NCBI GenBank assembly: GCA_013214025.1
Contig: JABSRN010000080.1
Coordinates: 1 to 64,000, forward strand
Reading direction: 5' to 3'
DNA length: 64,000 bases
DNA from: Polyangiaceae bacterium
GTDB taxonomy: Bacteria > Myxococcota_A > Polyangia > Polyangiales > Polyangiaceae
In this document: in pieces, positions 34,858-42,521 of the stretch
How positions within the stretch are numbered: position 1 is the first letter of the stretch
Layout of the letters: each line of letters opens with the position of its first letter
Made by a program: the position numbers and the translations under genes
The notes under the pieces: model-generated
Told to the model about the DNA's origin: nothing
What the model saw: only the letters and a program-made list of their open reading frames with translations
Databases searched by the model: none

Positions 34858-36018
34858 ATGCGCCACCGATACTTTTCCCCGGACCAAGACCGCGAGACTG
34901 CGGAACAGCTCGCCCATAGTCGGCGGGTCGATGCGCTGTGGCGCGAGTACCCACGACCCGTTAACCGCGGGAGCCTGGGGTCGTTTCAAGCGGCGCTTGA
35001 AGCCTTGCACCCGGACTTGGTCGCCGGCTTGCCGTCGGGAGGAATGAGTTTAGGCGCGCCCGACGATCCGTCGCTATATCCCCTGTGTCAGTCGTTGATC
35101 GCCGCTGCTCCGAAAGCGCTTCGGGATACTCTGGTTCTCGGGGCTCAGCCGCAATCTCTCGACTCGGCGCTGGAAAGCGCTCGTTCGGGATTCGGCTACA
35201 AGTTGAAGGCAATCGCTGGGCGAGCCGGTTTCGGGCGTGGGCACCTGTTGGATGTAACTCTGTTCTGTCACGAGTTTCAGGGGGCGGACGATCTCAATGC
35301 CGAATTGGCGGCGACAGCGCTGGTGCGCGATCTGCTGGGAGAGCAGCTATTCAACGCATGGGTGCGTACGGTGGCTGTGGAAACAAGACCGCGTCCCGGC
35401 GCTCTGAGGGTGGTGAACAACGACGAGAAGGCGGAGAATCGCTTCGGCCTCGATGAGTTGCTGGTGCGGGTGAGTTCCGGAGTGGAGTCAGCGATGGCCG
35501 GATTGCCGGCAAGCCCATGCCACAGCGACTGCGAGCACGCCGAATGGACCCTGTTCGAAATCGAGCCGGAGATGGGGGCCATGGCGGGCGCACAATCGGA
35601 TCTCGTGCTGTGTTCCAGCATGCTGCCCGAAAAACAAAAATGCTTTCTAGAAGGGGCTCCTTTTGCGTCCGAGCGATTCTCTCGGCACGGCGAGACCTTC
35701 TGTTACATCAAGATCGATCCGGGGCCGGGGAGCGCGTCGGATCACTTCGGCGAGAAAGAAGCGTGGGAAGAGCAACTGAATCGTTTGTTGGTGCCCGGAC
35801 GGCTCGGTTGCGTTGTGGGCACCGGACTGGGGTTGCGTTACATCTACATCGATCTCGCGCTGCAAGAGGTTCACTCCAGCGTGGCACTGATCCGCAAAGC
35901 CATGGAACGAATTGGTTTCCCAGAACAAGCGTGGTTGTTGTTCTGTGACTCAAGCCTAGCGCAGGAGTACATCTGTCTGGGAACGAGTGACGTGCCGCCC
36001 GGGTGGGATGAAATCTAG
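34858..36018 (+). CDS. Conserved-looking protein of unknown function
   Basis: I do not recognise this 386-aa protein. It has no signal peptide or membrane segment. It opens with an Arg-rich helical region, a stretch SGFGYKLKAIAGRAGFGRGHLLDVTLF (quoted as SGFGYKLKAIAGR), and a Cys-His cluster PCHSDCEHAEW near 220. The C-terminal 120 residues look like an alpha/beta domain (LGCVVGTGLGLRYIYIDLAL...WLLFCDSSLAQEYI). The Cys-His cluster could bind metal. Good codon structure and the 22-bp spacing after the hotdog gene support its being real and cotranscribed. Confidence 0.6.
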   Translation: MRHRYFSPDQDRETAEQLAHSRRVDALWREYPRPVNRGSLGSFQAALEALHPDLVAGLPSGGMSLGAPDDPSLYPLCQSLIAAAPKALRDTLVLGAQPQSLDSALESARSGFGYKLKAIAGRAGFGRGHLLDVTLFCHEFQGADDLNAELAATALVRDLLGEQLFNAWVRTVAVETRPRPGALRVVNNDEKAENRFGLDELLVRVSSGVESAMAGLPASPCHSDCEHAEWTLFEIEPEMGAMAGAQSDLVLCSSMLPEKQKCFLEGAPFASERFSRHGETFCYIKIDPGPGSASDHFGEKEAWEEQLNRLLVPGRLGCVVGTGLGLRYIYIDLALQEVHSSVALIRKAMERIGFPEQAWLLFCDSSLAQEYICLGTSDVPPGWDEI

Positions 36019-36031
36019 CGGCATGCATCCG

Positions 36032-36053
36032 GGGTGCGACAGCGTTCGCACCC
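36032..36053. terminator. Bidirectional hairpin between convergent genes
   Basis: GGGTGCGA (36032-36039) pairs perfectly with TCGCACCC (36046-36053) around a 6-nt loop. It lies in the 44-bp gap between the unknown rightward gene and the leftward AmgK-like gene, the usual position for a shared terminator. It lacks T-runs. Confidence 0.5.
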
Positions 36054-36062
36054 GCATCGCCC

Positions 36063-37106
36063 TCAGTCGAAGAGTTCCGCCAACAACTCGCCTAGGTCGA
36101 GCAACGCTTTTTCGTCGGTGACCCGCGACAAGCTGAGGCGCGCCTTTTCGATAGTGGATTCGACGAAGGGAAGAAAGTTCGGATTATTTTTCTCTCGATC
36201 GATGAAGACAAATCGCCCGGCGTCTTTGAGTTTCCGTTGGACGGTGACGATGTCGAACTCGCGCACGACCCGCGCGGAGTCAGCCTCGCTCAATCCGAGG
36301 TGGGTGGCGTACTCGTCGAGCCGGGCTTCGACGAAGGCCCGATCGAAGGACTGGTAACTGTCGTTGAGCAAGGCCACGAGATCGTAGACTCGCGGTCCGA
36401 GCAGCGCGTCCTGGAAATCGATCCACACCAATTCTTCTTCATTGTTGTCGTGCTGGCGGACCATCAAGTTGCGGCTTTGGTAGTCCCGGTGAACGAAGCC
36501 TCGGGGCCAAGCGCTCACCGTAGACGCCAGCCATTCTCGGGCGCTATCGAATACCTGGCGTTGAGGGGCCGTCAGTTGGATGCCTCGAGCTTCCAGAGCC
36601 CACTCGCGAAAATGGTCGACTTCCCACGCTAGTAGTTCTTCATCGAAGGCCCGCTCGCGGACAATGCTCTCGGCGGGCAGATCCTGGAGCACGCGTTGGG
36701 CGCGCGCCAGATCGCGAACGGCGATTTGGTACACGTTGGTTTTTCGCTCGGGACGTCGCAGTAGGTAGTTGGCCAGGGTGTCGTCCCCTAGATCCTCCAA
36801 CAGCAGAAAGCCTTGGTCGCAGGCCTCGCCGAGGACCCTTGGAACGGAAATATCTCGGGATGCCATCAGCTCGCGGACCTCAAGAAACGGCCAGCGGCGG
36901 CCGGACTCGTCTACCTTGACGAATTCGTCGGGTTTCCCTACTTCCGGGACGTACATGGCGATGGCCGAAGATCCGTTGGGCATTTCCACGCGGTAATAAC
37001 GACGGGTGGAGGCGCCTCCGGGCATTTCAGTGGCTTGAAGCCCGCAGCTACTTTGGCTGACACGATGTACGAGGGATTCGAGGGCGTCCAGAGGAGGAGT
37101 CGGCAT
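36063..37106 (-). CDS. Aminoglycoside-phosphotransferase-fold kinase, AmgK-like
   Basis: This 347-aa cytoplasmic kinase has the APH catalytic signature FVHRDYQSRNLMV (about 205) and the metal-binding WIDFQDALLGPRVYDLVALL. The HRDY-x-SRNLM and DFQDA-x-x-GP pattern is that of AmgK, the sugar kinase that phosphorylates MurNAc/GlcNAc at C1 for cell-wall recycling. No MurU-type nucleotidyltransferase lies next to it, so the assignment rests on sequence. It is divergent from rsmG with 48 bp between the starts. Confidence 0.8.
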   Translation of the reverse strand: MPTPPLDALESLVHRVSQSSCGLQATEMPGGASTRRYYRVEMPNGSSAIAMYVPEVGKPDEFVKVDESGRRWPFLEVRELMASRDISVPRVLGEACDQGFLLLEDLGDDTLANYLLRRPERKTNVYQIAVRDLARAQRVLQDLPAESIVRERAFDEELLAWEVDHFREWALEARGIQLTAPQRQVFDSAREWLASTVSAWPRGFVHRDYQSRNLMVRQHDNNEEELVWIDFQDALLGPRVYDLVALLNDSYQSFDRAFVEARLDEYATHLGLSEADSARVVREFDIVTVQRKLKDAGRFVFIDREKNNPNFLPFVESTIEKARLSLSRVTDEKALLDLGELLAELFD

Positions 37107-37154
37107 AGCTCTGGTACTACCCGGGTCTGCTCACATCGGGTAGATTTCGGCGAT

Positions 37155-37808
37155 ATGTCGGTTGCACGTCCTCGTGGCGGATGGCGAAAAGCCGTCCAAA
37201 AGCTAAAAAAATGTCTCGATTCAGAGTTAGCGGGCGTGAATTCTCGGCACTCTGACTTGGATCCGAGCAGTCCCGACTTGGAGCGGTACCTCGATCTACT
37301 AGTCGAGTGGGGCGCCCATCACGATTTGATGGCGGCGCGGGATGCTGACGAGCTGGTGGACTTGTCCCTCGCTGATGCCTACGTACTAGCGACGGTGGCC
37401 GCGCCCGATCAACGCTGGGTCGACGTCGGGACTGGGGCCGGGGCGCCCGGTATGCCGCTGGCGCTTCTCCGGGCCGATTTGCAGGTGACCCTAGTGGAGC
37501 CGCGTGTCAAACGTGTGGCGTTTCTCCGCACCGTGATCGGCAGCGTCAACGCTCCCGGACTGTGTGTGGTTCGTGCGAGGAGCGACACCCAGGGGGATGG
37601 CAGTTTCGAAGTGTCGGTCTCTCGGGCGACCTTGCCTCCGCCTCAGTGGCTCGTGGAGGGTAAACGTTTGGCCACTGACTTTGTCTGGCTGATGTTGGCC
37701 AAGTCCGACCCGCCGGCATTGCCGGGCTTGGATCTGGAAATAGATGTCAGATATCCATTGCCCCTAAGCGGCGCGTCGCGCCGATTGGTGGGATATCGTA
37801 GGGGTTAG
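37155..37808 (+). CDS. rsmG: 16S rRNA (guanine527-N7)-methyltransferase
   Basis: RsmG methylates G527 of 16S rRNA using SAM. The start at 37155 gives 217 aa, the usual length, whereas the open frame extends back over the AmgK-like gene. Seen are ERYLDLLVEWGAHHDLMAARD (N-terminal helical region; quoted as LVEWGAHHDLMAARD), the SAM loop VDVGTGAGAPGMPLALL and LVEPRVKRVAFLRTV. The usual NLT after the tryptophan is HDLMA, and the late SRA motif is kept (SVSRATLP). It overlaps the convergent lipoprotein gene by 4 bases. Confidence 0.9.
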   Translation: MSVARPRGGWRKAVQKLKKCLDSELAGVNSRHSDLDPSSPDLERYLDLLVEWGAHHDLMAARDADELVDLSLADAYVLATVAAPDQRWVDVGTGAGAPGMPLALLRADLQVTLVEPRVKRVAFLRTVIGSVNAPGLCVVRARSDTQGDGSFEVSVSRATLPPPQWLVEGKRLATDFVWLMLAKSDPPALPGLDLEIDVRYPLPLSGASRRLVGYRRG

Positions 37809-38134
37809 TTGGCGTCTGCGTCGCTGGCATCGGCGTCGCCGCTATCGCCAGCCTCGAGATCGTCGGACGCATCGGTGTCAGGAGAACCGGTATCGGCGGG
37901 TCCGGTATCGGCGGTGCCGCTGTCCGGGGTGCCAGTGTCGCTTCCGGAGTCGCCCGCTTCGACACTGGCATCGTCGCTGCCAGTCGTGCCGCCTGAGCCC
38001 GCTTCGCCTGAGCCCGCTCCTCCAGCACTCCCATTGATGTCATCGATTCGATCTCTGTCCACGTCAGTGATCAACGTACAAGCACCGACGGCGGAGATAG
38101 TGACGACACAGATGGCGAGTTGGCGCAGCTTCAT
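37805..38134 (-). CDS. Small Asp/Ser/Gly-rich lipoprotein
   Basis: AGGAAACC precedes the start at 38134, and the signal peptide ends in the lipobox SAVGAC. The mature protein begins TLITDVDRDRIDD, a motif I have seen in secreted myxobacterial lipoproteins, and the rest of the 109 residues is low-complexity Gly, Ser, Asp and Thr with TGxPDSGTADTG repeats. It is likely disordered, acidic and possibly Ca2+-binding. Function unknown. Confidence 0.65.
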   Translation of the reverse strand: MKLRQLAICVVTISAVGACTLITDVDRDRIDDINGSAGGAGSGEAGSGGTTGSDDASVEAGDSGSDTGTPDSGTADTGPADTGSPDTDASDDLEAGDSGDADASDADAN

Positions 38135-38267
38135 GTTGGTTTCCTGATCAAGCGAATATGGCCGCATATCATCGTCTGAGGGGTGGGGAGGCGCAAGGCG
38201 GAATTGGTGATCTCGCGCTCCGACGCGCACAATAAGCCCGATTTAACGCGCCCAGAGAGTTCGGTCC

Positions 38268-38292
38268 GGGGGAGCCTCCGAGCAAGGCCCCC
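38268..38292 (-). terminator. GC hairpin downstream of the exonuclease III gene
   Basis: GGGGGAGCC and GGCCCCC can pair with one bulged base around a 9-nt loop in the 245-bp gap between the leftward exonuclease III gene and the small lipoprotein gene. There is no T-run; the remainder of the gap shows no coding signal. Confidence 0.35.
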
Positions 38293-38379
38293 AGGGCTTG
38301 TTTTGTGCCTTCTGGCCGGATCGTTCCAGTGAACGAAGTGCTGGCGGGGGCTCGCGATAGGGCAGGCGATAGGGATGTC

Positions 38380-39153
38380 CTAGGGGGGAATGTCGTAGTC
38401 GATGCGTACCGGCGCATGGTCGCTGAAGAAGCGGCGCTTGTAGATGTCGGCGGCGACCACCCGGGCTCCGAGATCGGGGGTGCAAAGTTGGTAGTCGATG
38501 CGCCACCCCACATTGTTTTCGCGGGCCCGACCTCGGTTGGACCACCACGAGTACAGCTTGGGTTCGGGGCGCGCGACTCGAAAGGCATCGACCCACCCGC
38601 TCCTGAGCAATGCCCCGACCCACTCTCGCTCTTGGGGGAGGAAGCCGGAATTCTTTTGGTTCCCGCGCCAGTTCTCGATGTCGGCTTGGGTATGAGCGAT
38701 GTTGAAGTCGCCGCATAAGATGTACTGTCGGCCGCTCTCGCGCATCCGCTTCAGCCGCGGCTTGAGTCGTTTCATCAGGCGCTCTTTGAACGCTTGTCGC
38801 TCGTCGCCGCTGCTGCCGGAGGGTAGATAGACTGACGCGACACTCAAATTGCCGAAGTCGTACTGCAGGTAACGACCTTCGCGATCGTAGTCAGGTATGC
38901 CCCAGCCCTCGATGATTCGGTCAGGTTCGTGTTTGGAGTAAATCGCGACTCCTGAATAGCCGCGTTTTTCGGCGCAGAAAAACTTCGCGTGGTAGCCTCG
39001 CGGATGGCTCAGTCGACGATCGAGTTGATCGGGCTCAGCTCGGACCTCTTGCATGCAGATCACGTCTGCTTTTTGACGCCGCATCCACGGAAAGAAACCT
39101 TTGCGGTCGGCGGCACGAATGCCGTTGAGATTGATGCTGATGACGCGAAACAT
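38380..39153 (-). CDS. xth: Exodeoxyribonuclease III / AP endonuclease
   Basis: ExoIII cleaves abasic sites and digests 3' ends in base-excision repair. The start at 39153 gives 257 aa, beginning FRVISINLNGIRAADRKGFF. Catalytic residues are visible: MQEVR (metal-binding Glu), the nucleophile-orienting DFNIAH, and the C-terminal SDHAPVRIDYD. It is divergent from the FEN-type exonuclease gene, with repeat copy A between them, so two DNA-repair nucleases flank the element. Confidence 0.95.
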   Translation of the reverse strand: MFRVISINLNGIRAADRKGFFPWMRRQKADVICMQEVRAEPDQLDRRLSHPRGYHAKFFCAEKRGYSGVAIYSKHEPDRIIEGWGIPDYDREGRYLQYDFGNLSVASVYLPSGSSGDERQAFKERLMKRLKPRLKRMRESGRQYILCGDFNIAHTQADIENWRGNQKNSGFLPQEREWVGALLRSGWVDAFRVARPEPKLYSWWSNRGRARENNVGWRIDYQLCTPDLGARVVAADIYKRRFFSDHAPVRIDYDIPP

Positions 39154-39289
39154 AGGGGGCTTTTCCGGGGAATGAGCTCGAGACGCTCGGGCGGGCTGCT
39201 CGAAGCTAGCGCGGATGCTTGCGTCCCGGGACTCGGATTGCACGGTGCTTGGCTAGTCCGGTGAACGAGCTGAGCTCGCCACTACTCAT

Positions 39290-39413
39290 TTCCTCCCCTG
39301 GGGTGAGGGGTGAACTGCTTCGCTCGTTCGCTGCGCTATGGCTCTACCGGAGTTGTTTTCTGGAGGTCCTCGCCCCGGTGGGCCTGCGGCGTCCTCGCTC
39401 CTTCGGAGCTGCG
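39290..39413 (+). repeat. Structured repeat copy A (~124 bp)
   Basis: Copy A consists of a 5' hairpin (TTC/GAA plus CCCC/GGGG, 39290-39314), then CTACCGGAGTTGTTTTCTGG (P2, pairs CCGGA with TCTGG), P3 GCCC/GGGC (39372-39383) and P4 GCTCC-TTC-GGAGC (39397-39409). It shares the core with copy C almost base for base and with copy B at reduced identity. It lies in the divergent gap between xth and the FEN-type exonuclease gene. Confidence 0.85.
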
Positions 39414-39482
39414 CTCCTCGCAAGACCCAAAAAAGCGATTTGTGTCGCTGTCGCCGCTCGATTGATCCAGTGTCCGGCCGCT

Positions 39483-40349
39483 ATGAAAGTGCATCTGCTT
39501 GACGGTACCTACGAACTGTTCCGGGCTTTTTACGGTCCGCCCGGTGCTAAGAGCCCTAGCGGGATGGAAGTCGGCGCCACTCGGGCACTGATGCGCAGTG
39601 TGTTGAGCTTGTTGCGTGAAAAGGACGTCAGCCATGTGGCATGCGCCTTCGACCACACGGTGGAGAGCTTTCGGAACCAGATGTTTGATGGATACAAGAC
39701 GGGGGAGGGCATGGACGCCGACTTGTTCGCTCAATTTGAGCTAGCCGAGCGCGCCTTGTCGGCTCTGGGCGTGGTGGTGTGGCCCATGGTCGAGTTTGAA
39801 GCGGACGACGCACTGGCCACGGCCGCGGGTCGCTACTCGCTTTTGGCGGAGGTCAGTCAAGTCGTGATCTGTTCGCCGGACAAGGACATGTCCCAATGCG
39901 TGCGCGGTCAGAAAGTTATCTGTCGTGATCGTATGCGCGACAAGATCATTGATGAGGACGGGGTTTGGGAGAAGTTCGGTGTCGGGCCCGCGTCGATTCC
40001 AGATTATTTGGCCTTGGTGGGCGACAGCGCCGACGGCATTCCGGGGATCCCGCGTTGGGGAGCCAAGGGCACGTCCGCGGTGCTCAGTCGATTTTCCAAG
40101 ATTGAGGAGATTCCGGCGTCGGCGGATGACTGGGGCTTTAAGCTTCGGGGAGCCGCCACCCTGGCGAAGAACTTAGAAGAAGCTCGCGAAGACGCGTTGC
40201 TCTATCGGCGCTTGGCTACGTTGCGAGAGGACGTGCCCCTCCAGGAGTCGCTGGACGATCTGAAGTACAGCGGGCCCGATCGGAGCGCTTTGACGGCACT
40301 GGCCGAAGAGATCGGGGACACTCGGCTCCTCCAACAGATCCCCAGCTGA
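39483..40349 (+). CDS. FEN-type 5'-3' exonuclease (DNA polymerase I-like N-terminal nuclease)
   Basis: This stand-alone 288-aa 5'-nuclease has the metal-binding acidic residues expected of the family: HLLDGTYELFRAF (first Asp), FEADDALATAA, CSPDKDMSQ and GDSADGIPGIPRWGAKG, the last belonging to the helix-three-turn-helix that binds duplex DNA. It lacks the polymerase domain. Such enzymes remove flaps or RNA primers. The start at 39483 was chosen because the reading begins directly at MKVHLLDGTYE; upstream in-frame sequence runs through repeat copy A. Confidence 0.88.
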   Translation: MKVHLLDGTYELFRAFYGPPGAKSPSGMEVGATRALMRSVLSLLREKDVSHVACAFDHTVESFRNQMFDGYKTGEGMDADLFAQFELAERALSALGVVVWPMVEFEADDALATAAGRYSLLAEVSQVVICSPDKDMSQCVRGQKVICRDRMRDKIIDEDGVWEKFGVGPASIPDYLALVGDSADGIPGIPRWGAKGTSAVLSRFSKIEEIPASADDWGFKLRGAATLAKNLEEAREDALLYRRLATLREDVPLQESLDDLKYSGPDRSALTALAEEIGDTRLLQQIPS

Positions 40350-40507
40350 TCAGGTCGCCTGACGGAACATCTGTCGGAACACGGGACCGCACCTTGGCGA
40401 CCGCGCAGAGACAAGCTGTGCGCTTATACATTCGGTCCACAAGCTGGGTCGCTGTGGGTCCCAAGGGAATTGGGGTTGGTCGGGCTGAGAGCTGCTAGGC
40501 TAGGCCG

Positions 40508-41356
40508 ATGAAGCTCGTTTCGATGTGTGCGCTGCCGCTGGCACTTCTCGTTATTCCTCAGACCGTGTTGGCCCAGAGTTGGGGCAATCAGAATCAGCAG
40601 AACCAGCCGCCGCCAGCTGGGGGTTATGGGCAGCCGTCGTCAGCTGGGCAAATGCAATCGGGCGGCCTGGCGCCGCCGCCGTCGTCCGCAACGAACTCAG
40701 AAGAGGGCCGCACGGAAGCCGATCTGCAAGAGGCTGAAGCAGAAGATTCGGGCCGCGGCCTCGAGTGGTTTTACATCAAGGTGGAGGGCGGCGTGTCTCA
40801 CCTGGCGCTCCAGACTTTCAAGGCCGAGGCCGTGGAGAATATCGGCTTCGTTGCGGAGACGCAGACGGGACCGATGATGGGGGCGGGCTTAGGCTTCCGC
40901 TTAATTTTTATCACCCTCGGTCCCCAAGTTCGCTTGGTCAAAACTGACTCCTACGATCTGTGGACTTTTGATCTGGAAGGTGGCTTGCGCATGCCATTGG
41001 GAAAGATTGAGCCCTACCTGACGGGAGCGGCTGGTTTTGCTGCCATGGGCTCCTTCGAGCTGTCGAACCCGAATGCTGCACCGGAGACCCAGGGCTACAA
41101 CGTACGGCTGGGGATCGGCATGGACGTCTACATAACGGAGACCTTCTCTGTCGGTCTCACGGGAAATGCGGAGCTACTGGGGCTTAGCGTGACCGGCACC
41201 GTTCCGAATGTGGACCGTGCTGCGCCAGATACGACGGATCCCAACGCCGATCCCGCCGCCCTTGAGCAGCAGGGCTTGGACCAACTCGCCGAAGCGAACG
41301 GCTCCACCCTGGGTATCGCCACCACGGCTTCATTAGTCGTGGCCCTGCATTTCTAG
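40508..41356 (+). CDS. Outer-membrane beta-barrel protein
   Basis: The 282-aa product has a signal peptide (CALPLALLVIPQTVLAQ) and a Gln/Pro/Gly-rich disordered N-terminal segment (about 25-75). The rest is alternating beta-strand-like sequence with aromatic residues (GLEWFYIKVEGGVSHLAL; LRFRLIFITLGP-like region; YNVRLGIGMDVYITETFSVG) and ends in LVVALHF, with a terminal Phe as in outer-membrane barrels. It resembles OmpW/opacity-type small barrels. A porin or adhesion role is possible but unassigned. Repeat copy B follows its stop by 20 bp. Confidence 0.75.
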   Translation: MKLVSMCALPLALLVIPQTVLAQSWGNQNQQNQPPPAGGYGQPSSAGQMQSGGLAPPPSSATNSEEGRTEADLQEAEAEDSGRGLEWFYIKVEGGVSHLALQTFKAEAVENIGFVAETQTGPMMGAGLGFRLIFITLGPQVRLVKTDSYDLWTFDLEGGLRMPLGKIEPYLTGAAGFAAMGSFELSNPNAAPETQGYNVRLGIGMDVYITETFSVGLTGNAELLGLSVTGTVPNVDRAAPDTTDPNADPAALEQQGLDQLAEANGSTLGIATTASLVVALHF

Positions 41357-41376
41357 AGCCGCGCTTGACGCTACAC

Positions 41377-41502
41377 ATTTGCCCCCCTTGGGTGAGGGGG
41401 CAAATACTTCGCTCAGTCATGCGGACTTGGTTCTAGTTGGATATTTTCTGTAGGTCCTCGGAGCTTCACTCCTGCGGCGTCCTCGCGCCTTTGGCGCTGC
41501 GG
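41377..41502 (+). repeat. Structured repeat copy B (~126 bp)
   Basis: Copy B opens with a perfect 10-bp hairpin (ATTTGCCCCC/GGGGGCAAAT, loop of 9) and contains P3 GGAG/CTCC (41460-41472) and P4 GCGCC-TTT-GGCGC (41485-41497). The primary sequence differs from copies A and C at the paired positions, while the pairing is kept. It lies just outside the stop of the decayed transposase and in inverted orientation to copy C. Confidence 0.8.
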
Positions 41503-41530
41503 TCTCTTGCAGCGTGGGGCCCCAGCCTGA

Positions 41531-42209
41531 CTAGTGGTCGCATTCTTCTGCGCGTTGTGCCGTCTCAATGGAACCGCGCAGTCGCCAGCCCATTAGCAAT
41601 GTTGCCAGTTCGCGATAGCCGCGGTGTAATACAAGCCAGCCAGGGCTACCGTTGTGTTTGAGATGACCACCGAGTGCGGCGATGGCGAGCAACGCTTTCT
41701 CGATGGTGCAGTCACGCGTAAGTGGGATCCTCGATGTGCGCGGACCAGCGTTGTTGCAGAGCCCCGTTCTTGGTCTTTACCGGTCGGTGGTAGCTGAGAG
41801 CGACAACGCCTTCGGGGCGGTGGCTACTATCGGCGCGAATGGCCAACGAACAGTGAGCAAGAAAGCGTTATTTCAGTCCAGCCTCTCCGACCAAGCCATC
41901 GCGTCCCGCCTCGGTCTTGAATGAAATCACCGAGCTGTCGTGAGCTACCAGAGTCACGTCTTGAGATGTCACACGCTTGAGAGTCTGGCGAACGTGAGGC
42001 GCGATGATGGCATCAGAAGACACCGCCGAACTGCCGAAAAATCGATACGCCGCCTCCAGCTCTGACGGCGGCATGGCTACAGGAAATCTCACATCCGGCT
42101 TGTTGGGCATGCTGTTAGCCAGCTGAAGCACGCGTTGCGCCCGGCGCGAATCGCCGAAATCCGCGCCCGTAAACTCGTCCTCGATGTCCCCGCTCTTGTC
42201 GTTAGCCAC
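41531..42209 (-). pseudogene. Decayed IS4/Tn5-type transposase remnant
   Basis: The N-terminal piece (42209-41868, 113 aa) has the Tn5-type start EDEFTGADFGDSRRAQRVLQLA, quoted as EFTGADFGDSRRAQR, plus AAYRFFG and a probable first catalytic Asp in VAHDSSVISF. The C-terminal piece ends at 41531 and reads LLAIAALGGHLKHNGSPGW...GYRELATLL, the usual Tn5-family tail. Between them the reading shifts frame and meets stops, and the central DDE domain is missing; about 680 bp remain of a usual ~1.4 kb. It is therefore inactive. It is bounded by inverted repeat copies B and C. Confidence 0.85.
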
Positions 42210-42287
42210 CCTCAGCTTTGATCAGGCTCACCGGAATCTTTCAAGAACTTCCGTAGAATCCGTAGGTCGGGGCCCCGGTCGTAACAC

Positions 42288-42413
42288 CCGCAGCGCCGAA
42301 GGAGCGAGGACGCCGCAGCCCAACGGGCCGAGGGCCTCCGGAAAACTCCGGTAGAGCCACAGCGGGAGGACGAAGTGGAGTGACCTGCCCTTGCCCCGAC
42401 TGGGGCAGGTCAC
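42288..42413 (-). repeat. Structured repeat copy C (~126 bp)
   Basis: Read on the minus strand, copy C starts with an 11-bp hairpin (GTGACCTGCCC/GGGCAGGTCAC, 42413-42380). It continues with CTACCGGAGTTTTCCGGAGG (P2, perfect CCGGA/TCCGG), P3 GCCC-GTT-GGGC and P4 GCTCC-TTC-GGCGC, which has one mismatch. It lies upstream of the transposase remnant and in opposite orientation to copy B. Confidence 0.85.
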
Positions 42414-42423
42414 GCAGCGGAGA

Positions 42424-42488
42424 GTGCGGCTCGTAAACCGGTCTGGCCCACCTCGGCCAGGGCCGAAGTGGGCCAGACCGGCCCGCAC
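42424..42488. promoter_or_regulatory. Long near-perfect hairpin before the PrsW-type gene
   Basis: A 14-bp stem (CCGGTCTGGCCCAC/GTGGGCCAGACCGG, 42438-42451 and 42468-42481) continues inward, after one mismatch, as TCGGCC/GGCCGA (6 bp, 2-nt loop), and an outer GTGCGG/CCGCAC flanks it. The hairpin ends 34 nt before the ATG at 42522. It may be a terminator for the upstream strand, a leader regulator, or an element end. Confidence 0.6.
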
Positions 42489-42521
42489 AGGATAGACTGC
42501 GGCTGTGGCGAGGCCCCGCGA

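Noticed and set aside
36813-37154. N-terminal extension of rsmG
   Set aside because: It runs antisense through the AmgK-like gene; RsmG length and start context fit 37155.
39290-42413. Repeat copies A-C as integron attC sites or a CRISPR array
   Set aside because: Copies are separated by whole genes, have no short regularly spaced spacers, and I see no conserved attC core-site layout or integrase gene.
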